This document shows positions 42,506 through 50,435 of a stretch of 64,000 nt of DNA, in pieces. The position numbers and the translations under genes were made by a program. The notes beneath the pieces were generated by a model. That model saw nothing but the letters and a program-made list of their open reading frames with translations. It ran no database searches and had not been told where the DNA came from. Origin of the DNA: [Clostridium] celerecrescens 18A (lineage in GTDB: Bacteria; Bacillota; Clostridia; Lachnospirales; Lachnospiraceae); contig NZ_PGET01000001.1 of assembly GCF_002797975.1 (NCBI RefSeq), positions 1,736,001 to 1,800,000 of the forward strand, in the 5' to 3' direction. Each line of letters starts with the position of its first letter. Positions within the stretch are counted from its first letter, which is position 1.

Positions 42506-44557
42506 CTATAAATTAAGCTTATCATAGCTTTTCTCAAGATACTCCTGCAGCTTACCTTTCAGTTCCTGGTGTTCCTCTTTTTCCAGCTCCGGATCCACAT
42601 GAAAAAGCCGTTTCACTTCTTCAGATACAGTCTTTAACAGGTTTGCATCCGTAAAAATATCCCCCAGTTTAAATTCCAGATCCCCACTCTGCCTGATTCC
42701 GAAAATATCGCCGGGTCCCCGGAGCTTTAAATCCTCTGAGGCAATAAAAAAGCCGTCATTGGACTGGTTTAAGATTTCCAGGCGTTCTTTCGTCCCTTCC
42801 TGTTCCGACGCTCCTACCATAATACAGTAAGACTGATATTTACCCCGCCCTACACGCCCTCTCAGCTGGTGAAGCTGAGCCAGCCCAAAGCGCTCCGCAT
42901 TCTCAATCATCATTACCGTTGCGTTGGGAACATTCACTCCTACCTCAATTACAGTCGTGGAAACCAGAGCTTTGATTTCCCCGCCGGCAAATCTCTCCAT
43001 GATTTCATTTTTCTCCTTAGGCTTCATTTTCCCATGAAGATATTCAACAGATATTCCCGGAAGTGCCTCTCTTAAGGTTTTCGTATAATCCACTACATTT
43101 TCCGCATCAATCATCTCGCTGGCTTCCACCATAGGGCAGATCACATAGGCCTGCCGGCCGCTTGCTATCTCTTTCCGGATAAATTCATAGGCCTTCCCCC
43201 GGCAGCCGGTATCTACAACACAGTTTTTAATAGGCAAACGGTTTGCCGGCAGCTCATCAATGATTGATATGTCCAGATCTCCGTAAATGATAATAGCGAG
43301 GGTCCGTGGGATGGGTGTGGCACTCATAACCATAACATGAGGCTCTTCTCCCTTTTTCCCCAGCAATTCCCGTTGGCCGACTCCAAACCGATGCTGTTCA
43401 TCGGTGATCACCAGTGCCAGATTATCGTATACCACCTTTTCCTGTATGAGGGCATGGGTTCCGATAATGATATCCGCCTCATGGGAAGCAATCTTTTCGT
43501 AAGCAATCCTTTTTTCCTTCGCCGTCATGGAGCCTGTAACAAGTATGGGCTTTTTGTCAATCTGATGCGCAGCAAACAGCTCTGTCATGGATTCAAGATG
43601 CTGCTTTGCCAGTACCTCCGTAGGCGCCATAAGAGCTCCCTGATATCCGTTATACGCCGCCTGAAGAAGGGCAAGTATGGCAATAATCGTCTTACCGGAG
43701 CCTACGTCTCCCTGAATAAGCCGGTTCATGACCCTGCCTCCCGAGAGATCGCCGTATACCTCATTTAAAACCTTATCCTGGGCATTGGTAAGAGAATAGG
43801 GAAGACTTTTCCTCAAGGCCTCTACTTTGGGAGAGAGACTCAAGATATATGCGCTTTTTTTATCCTCTCTGCCATCCTTTAAACGCCGGACCGCCATGAG
43901 AAAAAGAAAAAATTCGTCAAACACCAGTCTTTTTCTGGCAAATAACAGTTCATTCCGGTCCGTCGGAAAATGAATATGTTCAATTGCAAAATTATATTCC
44001 GCCAGTTCGTGTTTTTTTCGCAAATCAGCAGGCATATAATCCCGTACCATACTCCGGAGGCTTAACGCCTGTCGTTGAGCTTTTACAATGGTTTTATTGC
44101 TCAGTCCCTTGGTTTGACCGTAAACAGGCTGCATGGAATGCACCACCTGCTCATAAGCCTCTTCCGTAAATACCTCAGGCTGTTCCATAGTAAGACGCCC
44201 GCTTTTCTTTACCACCCTGCCACGGAAAATAGCCCGTGTCCCCGCTTTTAAAGTGGAGTGAAGATAGGGCATATTGTACCAGGTGAGCAAAAGAGTTCCC
44301 GTCATATCCTTTAAAGTTGTTGTGATGACCTGAATATGGCTGTACCGTTTTACATCCGGAGTCTTATAAAGCATACCGGCCACAGTCATCACCTGATCCG
44401 GTTTAAGCTCCCCAATAGGGCATGGCTCCTCATAGGTGTCATAGGCCCTTGGATAATATTCCAGAAGATCCCCAACGGTTATCACTCCCACCTTTTGAAA
44501 CAATTTCCCTGTTTTTTCACCGATTCCCTTTAAGGAATCAATAGACTCACCATTCAA
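42506..44557 (-). CDS. recG: ATP-dependent DNA helicase RecG
   Basis: Branch-migration helicase for stalled forks and recombination, about 683 residues. N-terminal wedge/OB domain (about 10-200), DEAD-like motor with LIQGDVGSGKTIIAILALLQAA (Walker A) and ITDEQHRFGVGQR (DEQH box), motif MSATPIPRTLA, and motor domain 2 with VSTTVIEVGVNVPNATVMMIE and QLRGRVGRG. The start is probably TTG (44557), 10 bases after an AAGGAGG site; a GTG at 44590 is upstream of that site. Confidence 0.95.
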   Translation of the reverse strand: MNGESIDSLKGIGEKTGKLFQKVGVITVGDLLEYYPRAYDTYEEPCPIGELKPDQVMTVAGMLYKTPDVKRYSHIQVITTTLKDMTGTLLLTWYNMPYLHSTLKAGTRAIFRGRVVKKSGRLTMEQPEVFTEEAYEQVVHSMQPVYGQTKGLSNKTIVKAQRQALSLRSMVRDYMPADLRKKHELAEYNFAIEHIHFPTDRNELLFARKRLVFDEFFLFLMAVRRLKDGREDKKSAYILSLSPKVEALRKSLPYSLTNAQDKVLNEVYGDLSGGRVMNRLIQGDVGSGKTIIAILALLQAAYNGYQGALMAPTEVLAKQHLESMTELFAAHQIDKKPILVTGSMTAKEKRIAYEKIASHEADIIIGTHALIQEKVVYDNLALVITDEQHRFGVGQRELLGKKGEEPHVMVMSATPIPRTLAIIIYGDLDISIIDELPANRLPIKNCVVDTGCRGKAYEFIRKEIASGRQAYVICPMVEASEMIDAENVVDYTKTLREALPGISVEYLHGKMKPKEKNEIMERFAGGEIKALVSTTVIEVGVNVPNATVMMIENAERFGLAQLHQLRGRVGRGKYQSYCIMVGASEQEGTKERLEILNQSNDGFFIASEDLKLRGPGDIFGIRQSGDLEFKLGDIFTDANLLKTVSEEVKRLFHVDPELEKEEHQELKGKLQEYLEKSYDKLNL

Positions 44558-44593
44558 AGACGGGTTCCCCTCCTTTCTTTTTACCTGCACAGC

Positions 44594-44627
44594 AAAACCG
44601 GGCAGACAGGCCTCGTCTGCCCGGTAT
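44594..44627 (-). terminator. Terminator after fakA
   Basis: ACCGGGCAGAC and GTCTGCCCGGT form a perfect 11-bp GC-rich stem with an 8-base loop; on the minus strand it is followed by TTTTGCTG. It separates fakA from recG. Confidence 0.88.
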
Positions 44628-44648
44628 ATAAAATGCCGCTGGCTCTTT

Positions 44649-46322
44649 TTATTCTACTGATATGAGATAATAATAAATCGGCTGGCCGCCTGCATGAAGC
44701 TCTACCTCGCAATGGGAAAACAGCTCTTCTGCTTTTTCCTTAAGCTCTTTTGCAGCCTCTTCTTTGACATCCTTGCCGTAATAAATGGTCACTAATTCAG
44801 ATTCTTCTTCCACCATGGCTTCCATGGCTTCTAACACCGTTGACTCAATTTCCTTTCCAACCGCCAGAATACCACTGTCGCCAAGCGCCATGATATCCCC
44901 TTCCCGGATCTCAATATCATCGATCATGGTATTGCGGACCGCATAGGTAACCTGTCCTGTTTTCACTCGGGACATCTCTTCTGTCATAATCTTTTCATTA
45001 TCCTCCGGCGATAAATCCGGAGCAAAATTGATGATGGCAGTAATGCCCTGAGGTATGGTTTTTGAAGGAATCACAATAACCTTCTTGTCTTCCACCAGGC
45101 TCTTGGCCTGCTCAGCAGCCAATATGATGTTTTTATTGTTTGGCAGGATATAGATGGTGTCGGCATTCACCTTTTCGATGGCATTTAACATATCCTCTGT
45201 ACTTGGGTTCATGGTCTGACCGCCCTGGATCAGATAATCTGCGCCGATCCCCCGGAATATTTCATCAAGACCTTCCCCGACAGATACGGATATAAATCCA
45301 TAGGGCTTTCTCTGCTCCGCCTTTTTTTCGACCCCAGCCTTCTGCTGTGCTGCAAGTTTTTCCGATTCTTTAATCAATTTTTCCTGATGCTCTTCCCTCA
45401 TATTATCGATCTTCATGCGGGATAAGGAACCATAAGTAAGGGCCTTTTGGATTGCAAGTCCCGGATCATTGGTATGGACATGGACTTTTACCACGTCATC
45501 GTCCGAAACAACCACAATGGAATCACCGATGGATTCCAAGTATCCCTTGAAATCGTGTTCCTTCTTATCATCATAGTGGTTTTCCAGATTAATGATAAAC
45601 TCGGTACAATAACCGAACCGGATATCAATGTCAGCAGTTGTTGCTCCTGAGGCTCCGGCAGCATCAACCGGGCGCTTTTCGACCTCTACGGATAAGTCAA
45701 CCTCTTTGCCCGACAGACAGTCAAAGGCACCCTTCATTACCTGCATAAGGCCCTGGCCGCCGGAATCTACAACACCAGCCTGTTTTAAAACCGGAAGCAT
45801 CTCAGGCGTCTGGCTTAATACATAATCACCATGTTCGATTACCTTCTGACAGAACTCAAGGATATCCTCTGTCTCGGTCACCAGCTCCGCAGCCTTTTCT
45901 GCCATTCCTCTGGCTACAGTTAGAATGGTTCCCTCTTTTGGTTTCATAACTGCTTTATAAGCAGTTTCTGTTGCCCGTACAAAGGAATTGGCTAAAACGG
46001 TGGCAGTCACCTGATTGGCGGCAGCGATCTCTTTTGTGAAACCACGGAACAACTGGGACAGGATCACACCGGAGTTTCCTCTCGCTCCTCTTAATGAACC
46101 GGAGGAAATTGCTTTTGCTAACGATTCCATGGTGGGATTTTCAATGGCAGCCACTTCCTTTGCCGCTGCCATGATCGTCATGGTCATGTTGGTACCGGTA
46201 TCTCCATCCGGCACTGGAAACACATTCAGTTCGTTAATCCATTCTTTCTTTGCTTCCAGTCCTTTTGCTCCTGCCAGAAATGCCTTTTGCAGCATTTTGG
46301 CGTCTATATACTTCATACCCAC
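44649..46322 (-). CDS. fakA: Fatty acid kinase FakA-like (DAK2 domain / YloV)
   Basis: A 557-residue protein with an N-terminal DhaL-like kinase domain (LNVFPVPDGDTGTNMTMT, metal-binding aspartates; SLRGARGNSGVILSQLFRG), a middle domain and a C-terminal DegV-like region. In staphylococci FakA phosphorylates fatty acids bound to FakB; the substrate here is assumed by homology. Two starts, GTG (46322) and ATG (46316), share a GGAGG site. Encoded 14 bases after asp23, as usual. Confidence 0.92.
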   Translation of the reverse strand: MGMKYIDAKMLQKAFLAGAKGLEAKKEWINELNVFPVPDGDTGTNMTMTIMAAAKEVAAIENPTMESLAKAISSGSLRGARGNSGVILSQLFRGFTKEIAAANQVTATVLANSFVRATETAYKAVMKPKEGTILTVARGMAEKAAELVTETEDILEFCQKVIEHGDYVLSQTPEMLPVLKQAGVVDSGGQGLMQVMKGAFDCLSGKEVDLSVEVEKRPVDAAGASGATTADIDIRFGYCTEFIINLENHYDDKKEHDFKGYLESIGDSIVVVSDDDVVKVHVHTNDPGLAIQKALTYGSLSRMKIDNMREEHQEKLIKESEKLAAQQKAGVEKKAEQRKPYGFISVSVGEGLDEIFRGIGADYLIQGGQTMNPSTEDMLNAIEKVNADTIYILPNNKNIILAAEQAKSLVEDKKVIVIPSKTIPQGITAIINFAPDLSPEDNEKIMTEEMSRVKTGQVTYAVRNTMIDDIEIREGDIMALGDSGILAVGKEIESTVLEAMEAMVEEESELVTIYYGKDVKEEAAKELKEKAEELFSHCEVELHAGGQPIYYYLISVE

Positions 46323-46336
46323 GGGTAGTTTCCTCC

Positions 46337-46693
46337 TTAATCAATCACTCTTACGCCTTCGACAAAGATGTTAATCTTATCTACTGCCATACCTGTGAAT
46401 TCTTCTACTTTGTATTTTACATTTTCAATCAAGTTATCCGCCACCGCAGAAATGCTGACCCCATAGGCTACAATTACATGGAAATCGATGGTGATATGGT
46501 TGTCCTGGATATTCACATTGATTCCGTGAGTCAGGCCTTCCCGTTTTAAAAGCTTAACAAGTCCGTCTTTCATACTGACAGCCGCCATACCGACGATACC
46601 GAAGCATTCCACTGCGGTCGTTCCGGCATACATAGCGATAACATCAGGGCTCACCTGGATTTCGCCCAGTTTATTATTAATATAACCCTTCAT
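46337..46693 (-). CDS. Asp23/Gls24 family protein (YloU-like)
   Basis: A 118-residue Asp23/Gls24 domain protein, often encoded before fakA. Typical segments: GEIQVSPDVIAMYAGTTAVECFGIVGM and a C-terminal VDKINIFVEGVRV. It may be membrane-associated and linked to cell-envelope homeostasis. A TATAAT lies about 35 bases upstream (46726-46731) without a clear -35. Divergent from rpmB. Confidence 0.9.
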   Translation of the reverse strand: MKGYINNKLGEIQVSPDVIAMYAGTTAVECFGIVGMAAVSMKDGLVKLLKREGLTHGINVNIQDNHITIDFHVIVAYGVSISAVADNLIENVKYKVEEFTGMAVDKINIFVEGVRVID

Positions 46694-46772
46694 AGTCTCT
46701 ACCTCCGTTCTTTCTGTCTGTTTTGATTATACATGATTTTACCAAAAAAAGAAACAAATTTTTAATTTTCAC

Positions 46773-46801
46773 TTGCAAATCCATGTGTTTTCTGTTATCA
46801 T
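46773..46801 (+). promoter_or_regulatory. Sigma-A promoter of rpmB
   Basis: TTGCAA (46773-46778), 17-base spacer, TATCAT (46796-46801), leaving a leader of about 55 bases. Confidence 0.72.
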
Positions 46802-46861
46802 ACATTTGTTGTGGATTTTTCAACCATAAAAAGTCCAAGTCGCTTTTAAGGAGGTGCAATC

Positions 46862-47050
46862 ATGGCTAAATGTGCAATTTGTGAAAAAGCCGCTCACTTT
46901 GGCAACGCAGTGAGCCATTCCCATAGAAGATCCAATAAGATGTGGAAAGCAAATGTAAAGTCCGTTAAAGTAAAAGTTAATGGCGGCGCTAATAAGAAGA
47001 TGTACGTATGTACTTCCTGCTTAAGATCCGGATTAGTTGAAAGAGCTTAA
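46862..47050 (+). CDS. rpmB: 50S ribosomal protein L28
   Basis: L28 of the large subunit, 62 residues, in the zinc-ribbon form: CxxC at residues 4-7 (KCAICEK) and CTSC near the C-terminus. AVSHSHRRSNKMWKANV is diagnostic. AAGGAGGTG ribosome site, its own promoter and a terminator directly after it make it monocistronic. It is divergent from asp23-fakA, a common Firmicutes arrangement. Confidence 0.97.
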   Translation: MAKCAICEKAAHFGNAVSHSHRRSNKMWKANVKSVKVKVNGGANKKMYVCTSCLRSGLVERA

Positions 47051-47059
47051 TCGAAGGAA

Positions 47060-47093
47060 ACTCCTGGCTGATGACAGTCAGGAGTATTTTTTT
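47060..47093 (+). terminator. Terminator of rpmB
   Basis: ACTCCTG-G-CTG and CAG-T-CAGGAGT pair around ATGA, followed by ATTTTTTT. Confidence 0.9.
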
Positions 47094-47104
47094 GCCTTTT
47101 TTTC

Positions 47105-47145
47105 ATGAGGCCGGACTCTTTAAAAGGCTGGCCTCATTTATTTTT
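47105..47145 (+). terminator. Second hairpin downstream of rpmB
   Basis: ATGAGGCC and GGCCTCAT form an 8-bp stem with a 17-base loop and are followed on the plus strand by TTATTTTT. Either a backup terminator for rpmB or a weak one for the convergent small gene at 47161; on minus there is no T run. Confidence 0.55.
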
Positions 47146-47160
47146 AACAGCATTGCTTAT

Positions 47161-47298
47161 TCAGCAGCAGAACAGGTTATATCCCAGTACCAGACATCCG
47201 ATAATAAAAAGGATCGTTACGATAGTCGCCGGGATAAAAAGCAGAATTGCCATGCCCGCTCCAAAGCAGAACAGCATAAGTCCGCATACTCTTCTCAT
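47161..47298 (-). CDS. Small hydrophobic membrane protein, 45 residues
   Basis: Found by hand translation. MRRVCGLMLFCFGAGMAILL starts a 45-residue protein that is hydrophobic along its whole length (two short spans with a Pro/Thr break) and ends GYNLFCC. A GAGGG site lies 5 bases before the ATG. The basic start, the paired cysteines and the ending look like a conserved clostridial small membrane protein, but I know no function. It is the last gene of the gerW cluster on the minus strand. Confidence 0.7.
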   Translation of the reverse strand: MRRVCGLMLFCFGAGMAILLFIPATIVTILFIIGCLVLGYNLFCC

Positions 47299-47352
47299 AT
47301 CATCCCTCAATCCATTCAGGCTATATAACATACTATGCGGCTTATCCCTTTA

Positions 47353-47772
47353 TTATTCTTCCGCTTTTTTCTTCTCTTCAGAAGCGGCCATCTCCTCCGC
47401 CACCTTTAATGCTTCCGAGGAAACCTCTTTTGTTCCGCCGGCAAATTTATTGACAAAATCCGGAACCATATCCAGAATTTTCGTTACAGCATCCTGCTGT
47501 TTGATGTTAACCAGCTTTGTTACTCCATTCTGAATGATTAACACCGCACTGGGGCTCATCTTTGCATGCATGCCTCCTGCCCCGTTATGCTTTGTATCTC
47601 CCGCAAAGGATCCGGCGGCCATGCCGCAGGTCACATCCACCAAAGGCAGAATGATCGTATCATCCACCTTTACCGCATCTCCTACCACAGTTTTTGTCGC
47701 CACGAAAGAATCCATTCCCTTAAACAGCGACTCTACCGTAGATGTAAAATTATTCTCTGCCACGTTAAGCAA
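47353..47772 (-). CDS. GerW/YtfJ family sporulation protein
   Basis: A 139-residue protein of the GerW (YtfJ) family, linked to spore germination in Bacillus. Family features: VVGDAVKVDDTIILPLVDVTCGMAAGS and GGMHAKMSPSAVLIIQNG. The C-terminus is Lys/Glu rich. The start is unclear: TTG at 47772 is very close to the AGGAGG site, and GTG at 47763 is 11 bases from it. It overlaps the DUF2953 gene by 8 bases, so the two are coupled. Confidence 0.88.
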   Translation of the reverse strand: MLNVAENNFTSTVESLFKGMDSFVATKTVVGDAVKVDDTIILPLVDVTCGMAAGSFAGDTKHNGAGGMHAKMSPSAVLIIQNGVTKLVNIKQQDAVTKILDMVPDFVNKFAGGTKEVSSEALKVAEEMAASEEKKKAEE

Positions 47773-48709
47773 TTCCTCCTTTATGAAGCCATCCTTTTAG
47801 CAAACGCCTGAAATTTCTGTCCAAAAGCATCCGCAATCCTATAAAAAGAGCCGTCCCCAGACGAATCCTTCCGCGAAACGTTCCTTCCACCATAAACACC
47901 GTCTGGTCAAAAACCGGATACAGGTTCAAATGCTTATGGCAAAGCGGATAAATAACGCTTGCATAGGTAAGCACCTGACCAGTCAGATACGGATCATCAA
48001 AGCCAAAGGTTATATTTCCCTTTCCCCGGCGGGGAAGGATATGGCGGATCAATCTTTTTACCTGTCTAAAAAGCAGCTTTCCTGTCTTCTGGTTCTCCTT
48101 GTTGGAAACCCAGGCATAAATCTCATCTTTTTTGTCTTTTATTGTTCTCAGTGTATCACAGATCCGCAGGAAAAAAAACTTAAGTTTTGTAAAAGCCATA
48201 AGAACCTTCTTCTTAAGCTTTTCAAACACTCCCATGACCCGGAATCCTTTTTTCTTTTTTGATTCTTCCTTTGGAGGCGTCAGATTTCTTAATTCCTCCC
48301 TTGGAGGCGGCAGGTTCTTTGGTATTTCCTTGACCCTGTCATGAATTTCATCCTTCACTTCCTGTGCTTCTCTTATGGGTTCCGGTTCCATTATTTCCAT
48401 GGCCTGAACCATAATATCCTCCGCTTCCTTAAGCTCTGAATCCATCTTTTTGGGCTTTCCTTTGCGGAAGCCAAAAATCCGGATCCTCACGATTAAGTCT
48501 TCCTCATACTGAGCTGTTACGGAAAGGATATGTAGCAGCCAGGTAATCCTGGCTTTCCCCTTCACCTTTCCGTCATAGGATCCCTCTGCCTGGTACCGAA
48601 CCGGGACCAGAAGGATTAACAGAGCAACAGTGAGGACAAGCCCTAATACGATAAGCACCAGCAGACCTAAAATTTTAAGTATAAACAAAATTATATGAAG
48701 CATGAACAC
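47765..48709 (-). CDS. DUF2953 family membrane-anchored protein
   Basis: A 314-residue protein with one strong N-terminal span (ILFILKILGLLVLIVLGLVL), followed by the DUF2953 region (VPVRYQAEGSYDGKVKGKARITWLLH), a Pro/Glu/Lys-rich linker (about residues 105-155) and a helical C-terminal half with FDDPYLTGQVLTYASVIYPL. DUF2953 genes often lie next to gerW/ytfJ, as here, which suggests a spore role. Function not established. Confidence 0.85.
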   Translation of the reverse strand: MFMLHIILFILKILGLLVLIVLGLVLTVALLILLVPVRYQAEGSYDGKVKGKARITWLLHILSVTAQYEEDLIVRIRIFGFRKGKPKKMDSELKEAEDIMVQAMEIMEPEPIREAQEVKDEIHDRVKEIPKNLPPPREELRNLTPPKEESKKKKGFRVMGVFEKLKKKVLMAFTKLKFFFLRICDTLRTIKDKKDEIYAWVSNKENQKTGKLLFRQVKRLIRHILPRRGKGNITFGFDDPYLTGQVLTYASVIYPLCHKHLNLYPVFDQTVFMVEGTFRGRIRLGTALFIGLRMLLDRNFRRLLKGWLHKGGIA

Positions 48710-48717
48710 CTCACACC

Positions 48718-49095
48718 TTACCGGCTTTTTTCGTTGCTTTCACCCATGCTTTTTGGGCATAAAGGTATCCCTGAAAGGGGCTTCCCTATAAAAGCAGACA
48801 GATCGAAGCCTCCAGTTTTCCGGTACATATCACCGATGATATTCCCAGCCACCTCTAACGCTTCCCAGTAACCGGACGCAATGCCTAAAATGAGAAATTC
48901 CTCCTCCCGGTAAAGAGGCCACAAAAGTGTTATTGCCGGATAGATATCAAGTATATTATTCCCATTTGCAGCAGGCGTAATCACATAAATCCCTGGTCCA
49001 GGCTTTAACCTGCGGATTCCCTGAATAATCCGGTAACGTTTCTTCTTCGCTTTCTCACCAACGTACAAACGGTCAAACCAGCTTATTTTCATCAT
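48718..49095 (-). CDS. Hypothetical protein, C-terminus encoded within a hairpin repeat
   Basis: A 125-residue protein without recognised domain (WFDRLYVGEKAKKKRYRII; GPGIYVITPAANGNNILDI). Its last quarter (about residues 103-118) is encoded by a copy of the dispersed hairpin element at 48741-48787, so the C-terminus was probably altered by it. Overlaps the upstream gene by 23 bases and is followed 8 bases later by the DUF2953 gene. Function unknown. Confidence 0.6.
   Translation of the reverse strand: MMKISWFDRLYVGEKAKKKRYRIIQGIRRLKPGPGIYVITPAANGNNILDIYPAITLLWPLYREEEFLILGIASGYWEALEVAGNIIGDMYRKTGGFDLSAFIGKPLSGIPLCPKSMGESNEKSR
48741..48787. repeat. Dispersed hairpin element, copy E, inside a coding region
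   Basis: CCCA-TGCTTTT-TGGG and CCCT-GAA-AGGG hairpins joined by CATAAAGGTAT, as in copies C and D, with compensatory differences in the second stem. It lies inside the 3' end of the gene at 48718. Confidence 0.6.
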
Positions 49096-50413
49096 CCATC
49101 AGCTCTTCCAATAATTCCTTGCAAGTTTCCTTTTCCGCTTCATCCAGGCAGCTTTTTAAGCTTCCTTCGATATATGCCTGTATTTCGTCAATTGAATTAA
49201 AATAGACAGGGAGGCCTGATAAAACCTTCGCCATTATAGCCCGGATCACAGGTCTGGAGACGCCAGAGAATACCTCCTCAAGCTCTTTAAAATACTCCTT
49301 CGCCGTTTTCTCCAGATAGGAACGGTCAACAACAGCCGCTTCATCTGCCTTACCTGTTTCTTTCCACTCATCCCGGCTTTTTAATTCTACAAAAGAGCTT
49401 CCGGATAAAAGCCTGTCTACGTTTACAGCTTTCACGTAATCCGGATCTTTATTCCAATCGTCGCTCTCTTCCGGAAGCTCGGTCCTTAAATACCGCTCAT
49501 AATAAGCTTCCTGCCTTCCCTCCAGCTGGGTAAGCTTGTCAAAAAACTCTTCTGCTGCTGGGGAATAATCATCTTTTATGAACTTTTCTAAAATCTCTGT
49601 AACCATGGAGCAGTAAAGTTCTTCCTCCTTCACATCAACAACTGCTTCCGGTCTTGCAAATACTAGAACACAAAAGTCATTGATGATATCCTGGAGCAAG
49701 ATATAAAGGCCGGATTCATCCATAAGACCCTCGCAGGCAAGGCCAAGCTTTTCAGAAGCTTCCTCAAAACCTTCCGCGGTCATATTTCCGTAATCCATAA
49801 TCCGGAACTGTTCCAAAAGCCCAAAAAGTTCCTTATGCCCTTCTTCCATTCCTGAAGGAAGCTTCACCATGGATTCGGTGCGGAGGTTATACATCATATC
49901 CTTAAGATTCTCTATGGGAGAACCAATGTAAACGGACAGTCCTTCCATAACAAGACTGAAAAACTTCTGTTTTGTCAGACGGACCGGAAGCTGCCCGATG
50001 ATCTGCCTGATCCTTCCGTTCATAACGGCCGTTTCCTTCGTATCCGTAACGAATCCGATAAGACGTTTTGCAAAGCCTTCATCATCCCCTTCGGTTTCCG
50101 GCAAAGACATAAACTTCCGTTCCAGGCGGTTTATAACATATTCATAAATCTGAAAGCAGTCCGTGTAGGAAGTTAGGACCTCCACTTCATGAGTAACACC
50201 CTCGCGGAGCTTAAGCAGTTCTTCTTCCGCATCTTTTCCGGAAAAATGACTTTTTAGCAGCCCGTTAAGCTGCCGGCAGTAAGCAATGATCCGCTCCGGA
50301 ATCACCGGTTCCTCCCCTACGGTTTCAAATAAAGTATAATAATTCAGCACCAGTCTTACGTAGGAATACTGGTACGCTGAAGTCATCTGTTTTTTCAGCA
50401 AACGGGTCTCCAA
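49073..50413 (-). CDS. Uncharacterised soluble protein
   Basis: A 446-residue, mostly helical, acidic protein (many Glu/Lys) with no transmembrane segment or recognised catalytic motif. It has regular helical stretches (YQYSYVRLVLNYYTLFETVG; YFKELEEVFSGVSRPVIRAIM). It overlaps the 48718 gene by 23 bases and follows cinA by 22 bases. I do not recognise the family; the tight coupling suggests that the two unknown proteins act together. Confidence 0.7.
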   Translation of the reverse strand: METRLLKKQMTSAYQYSYVRLVLNYYTLFETVGEEPVIPERIIAYCRQLNGLLKSHFSGKDAEEELLKLREGVTHEVEVLTSYTDCFQIYEYVINRLERKFMSLPETEGDDEGFAKRLIGFVTDTKETAVMNGRIRQIIGQLPVRLTKQKFFSLVMEGLSVYIGSPIENLKDMMYNLRTESMVKLPSGMEEGHKELFGLLEQFRIMDYGNMTAEGFEEASEKLGLACEGLMDESGLYILLQDIINDFCVLVFARPEAVVDVKEEELYCSMVTEILEKFIKDDYSPAAEEFFDKLTQLEGRQEAYYERYLRTELPEESDDWNKDPDYVKAVNVDRLLSGSSFVELKSRDEWKETGKADEAAVVDRSYLEKTAKEYFKELEEVFSGVSRPVIRAIMAKVLSGLPVYFNSIDEIQAYIEGSLKSCLDEAEKETCKELLEELMDDENKLV

Positions 50414-50435
50414 ATTTATCTCCTCCCGGAAGGTT

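Noticed and set aside
43337..43768. Plus-strand open frame of 143 codons
   Set aside because: It lies antisense within recG helicase motifs; recG is unambiguous.
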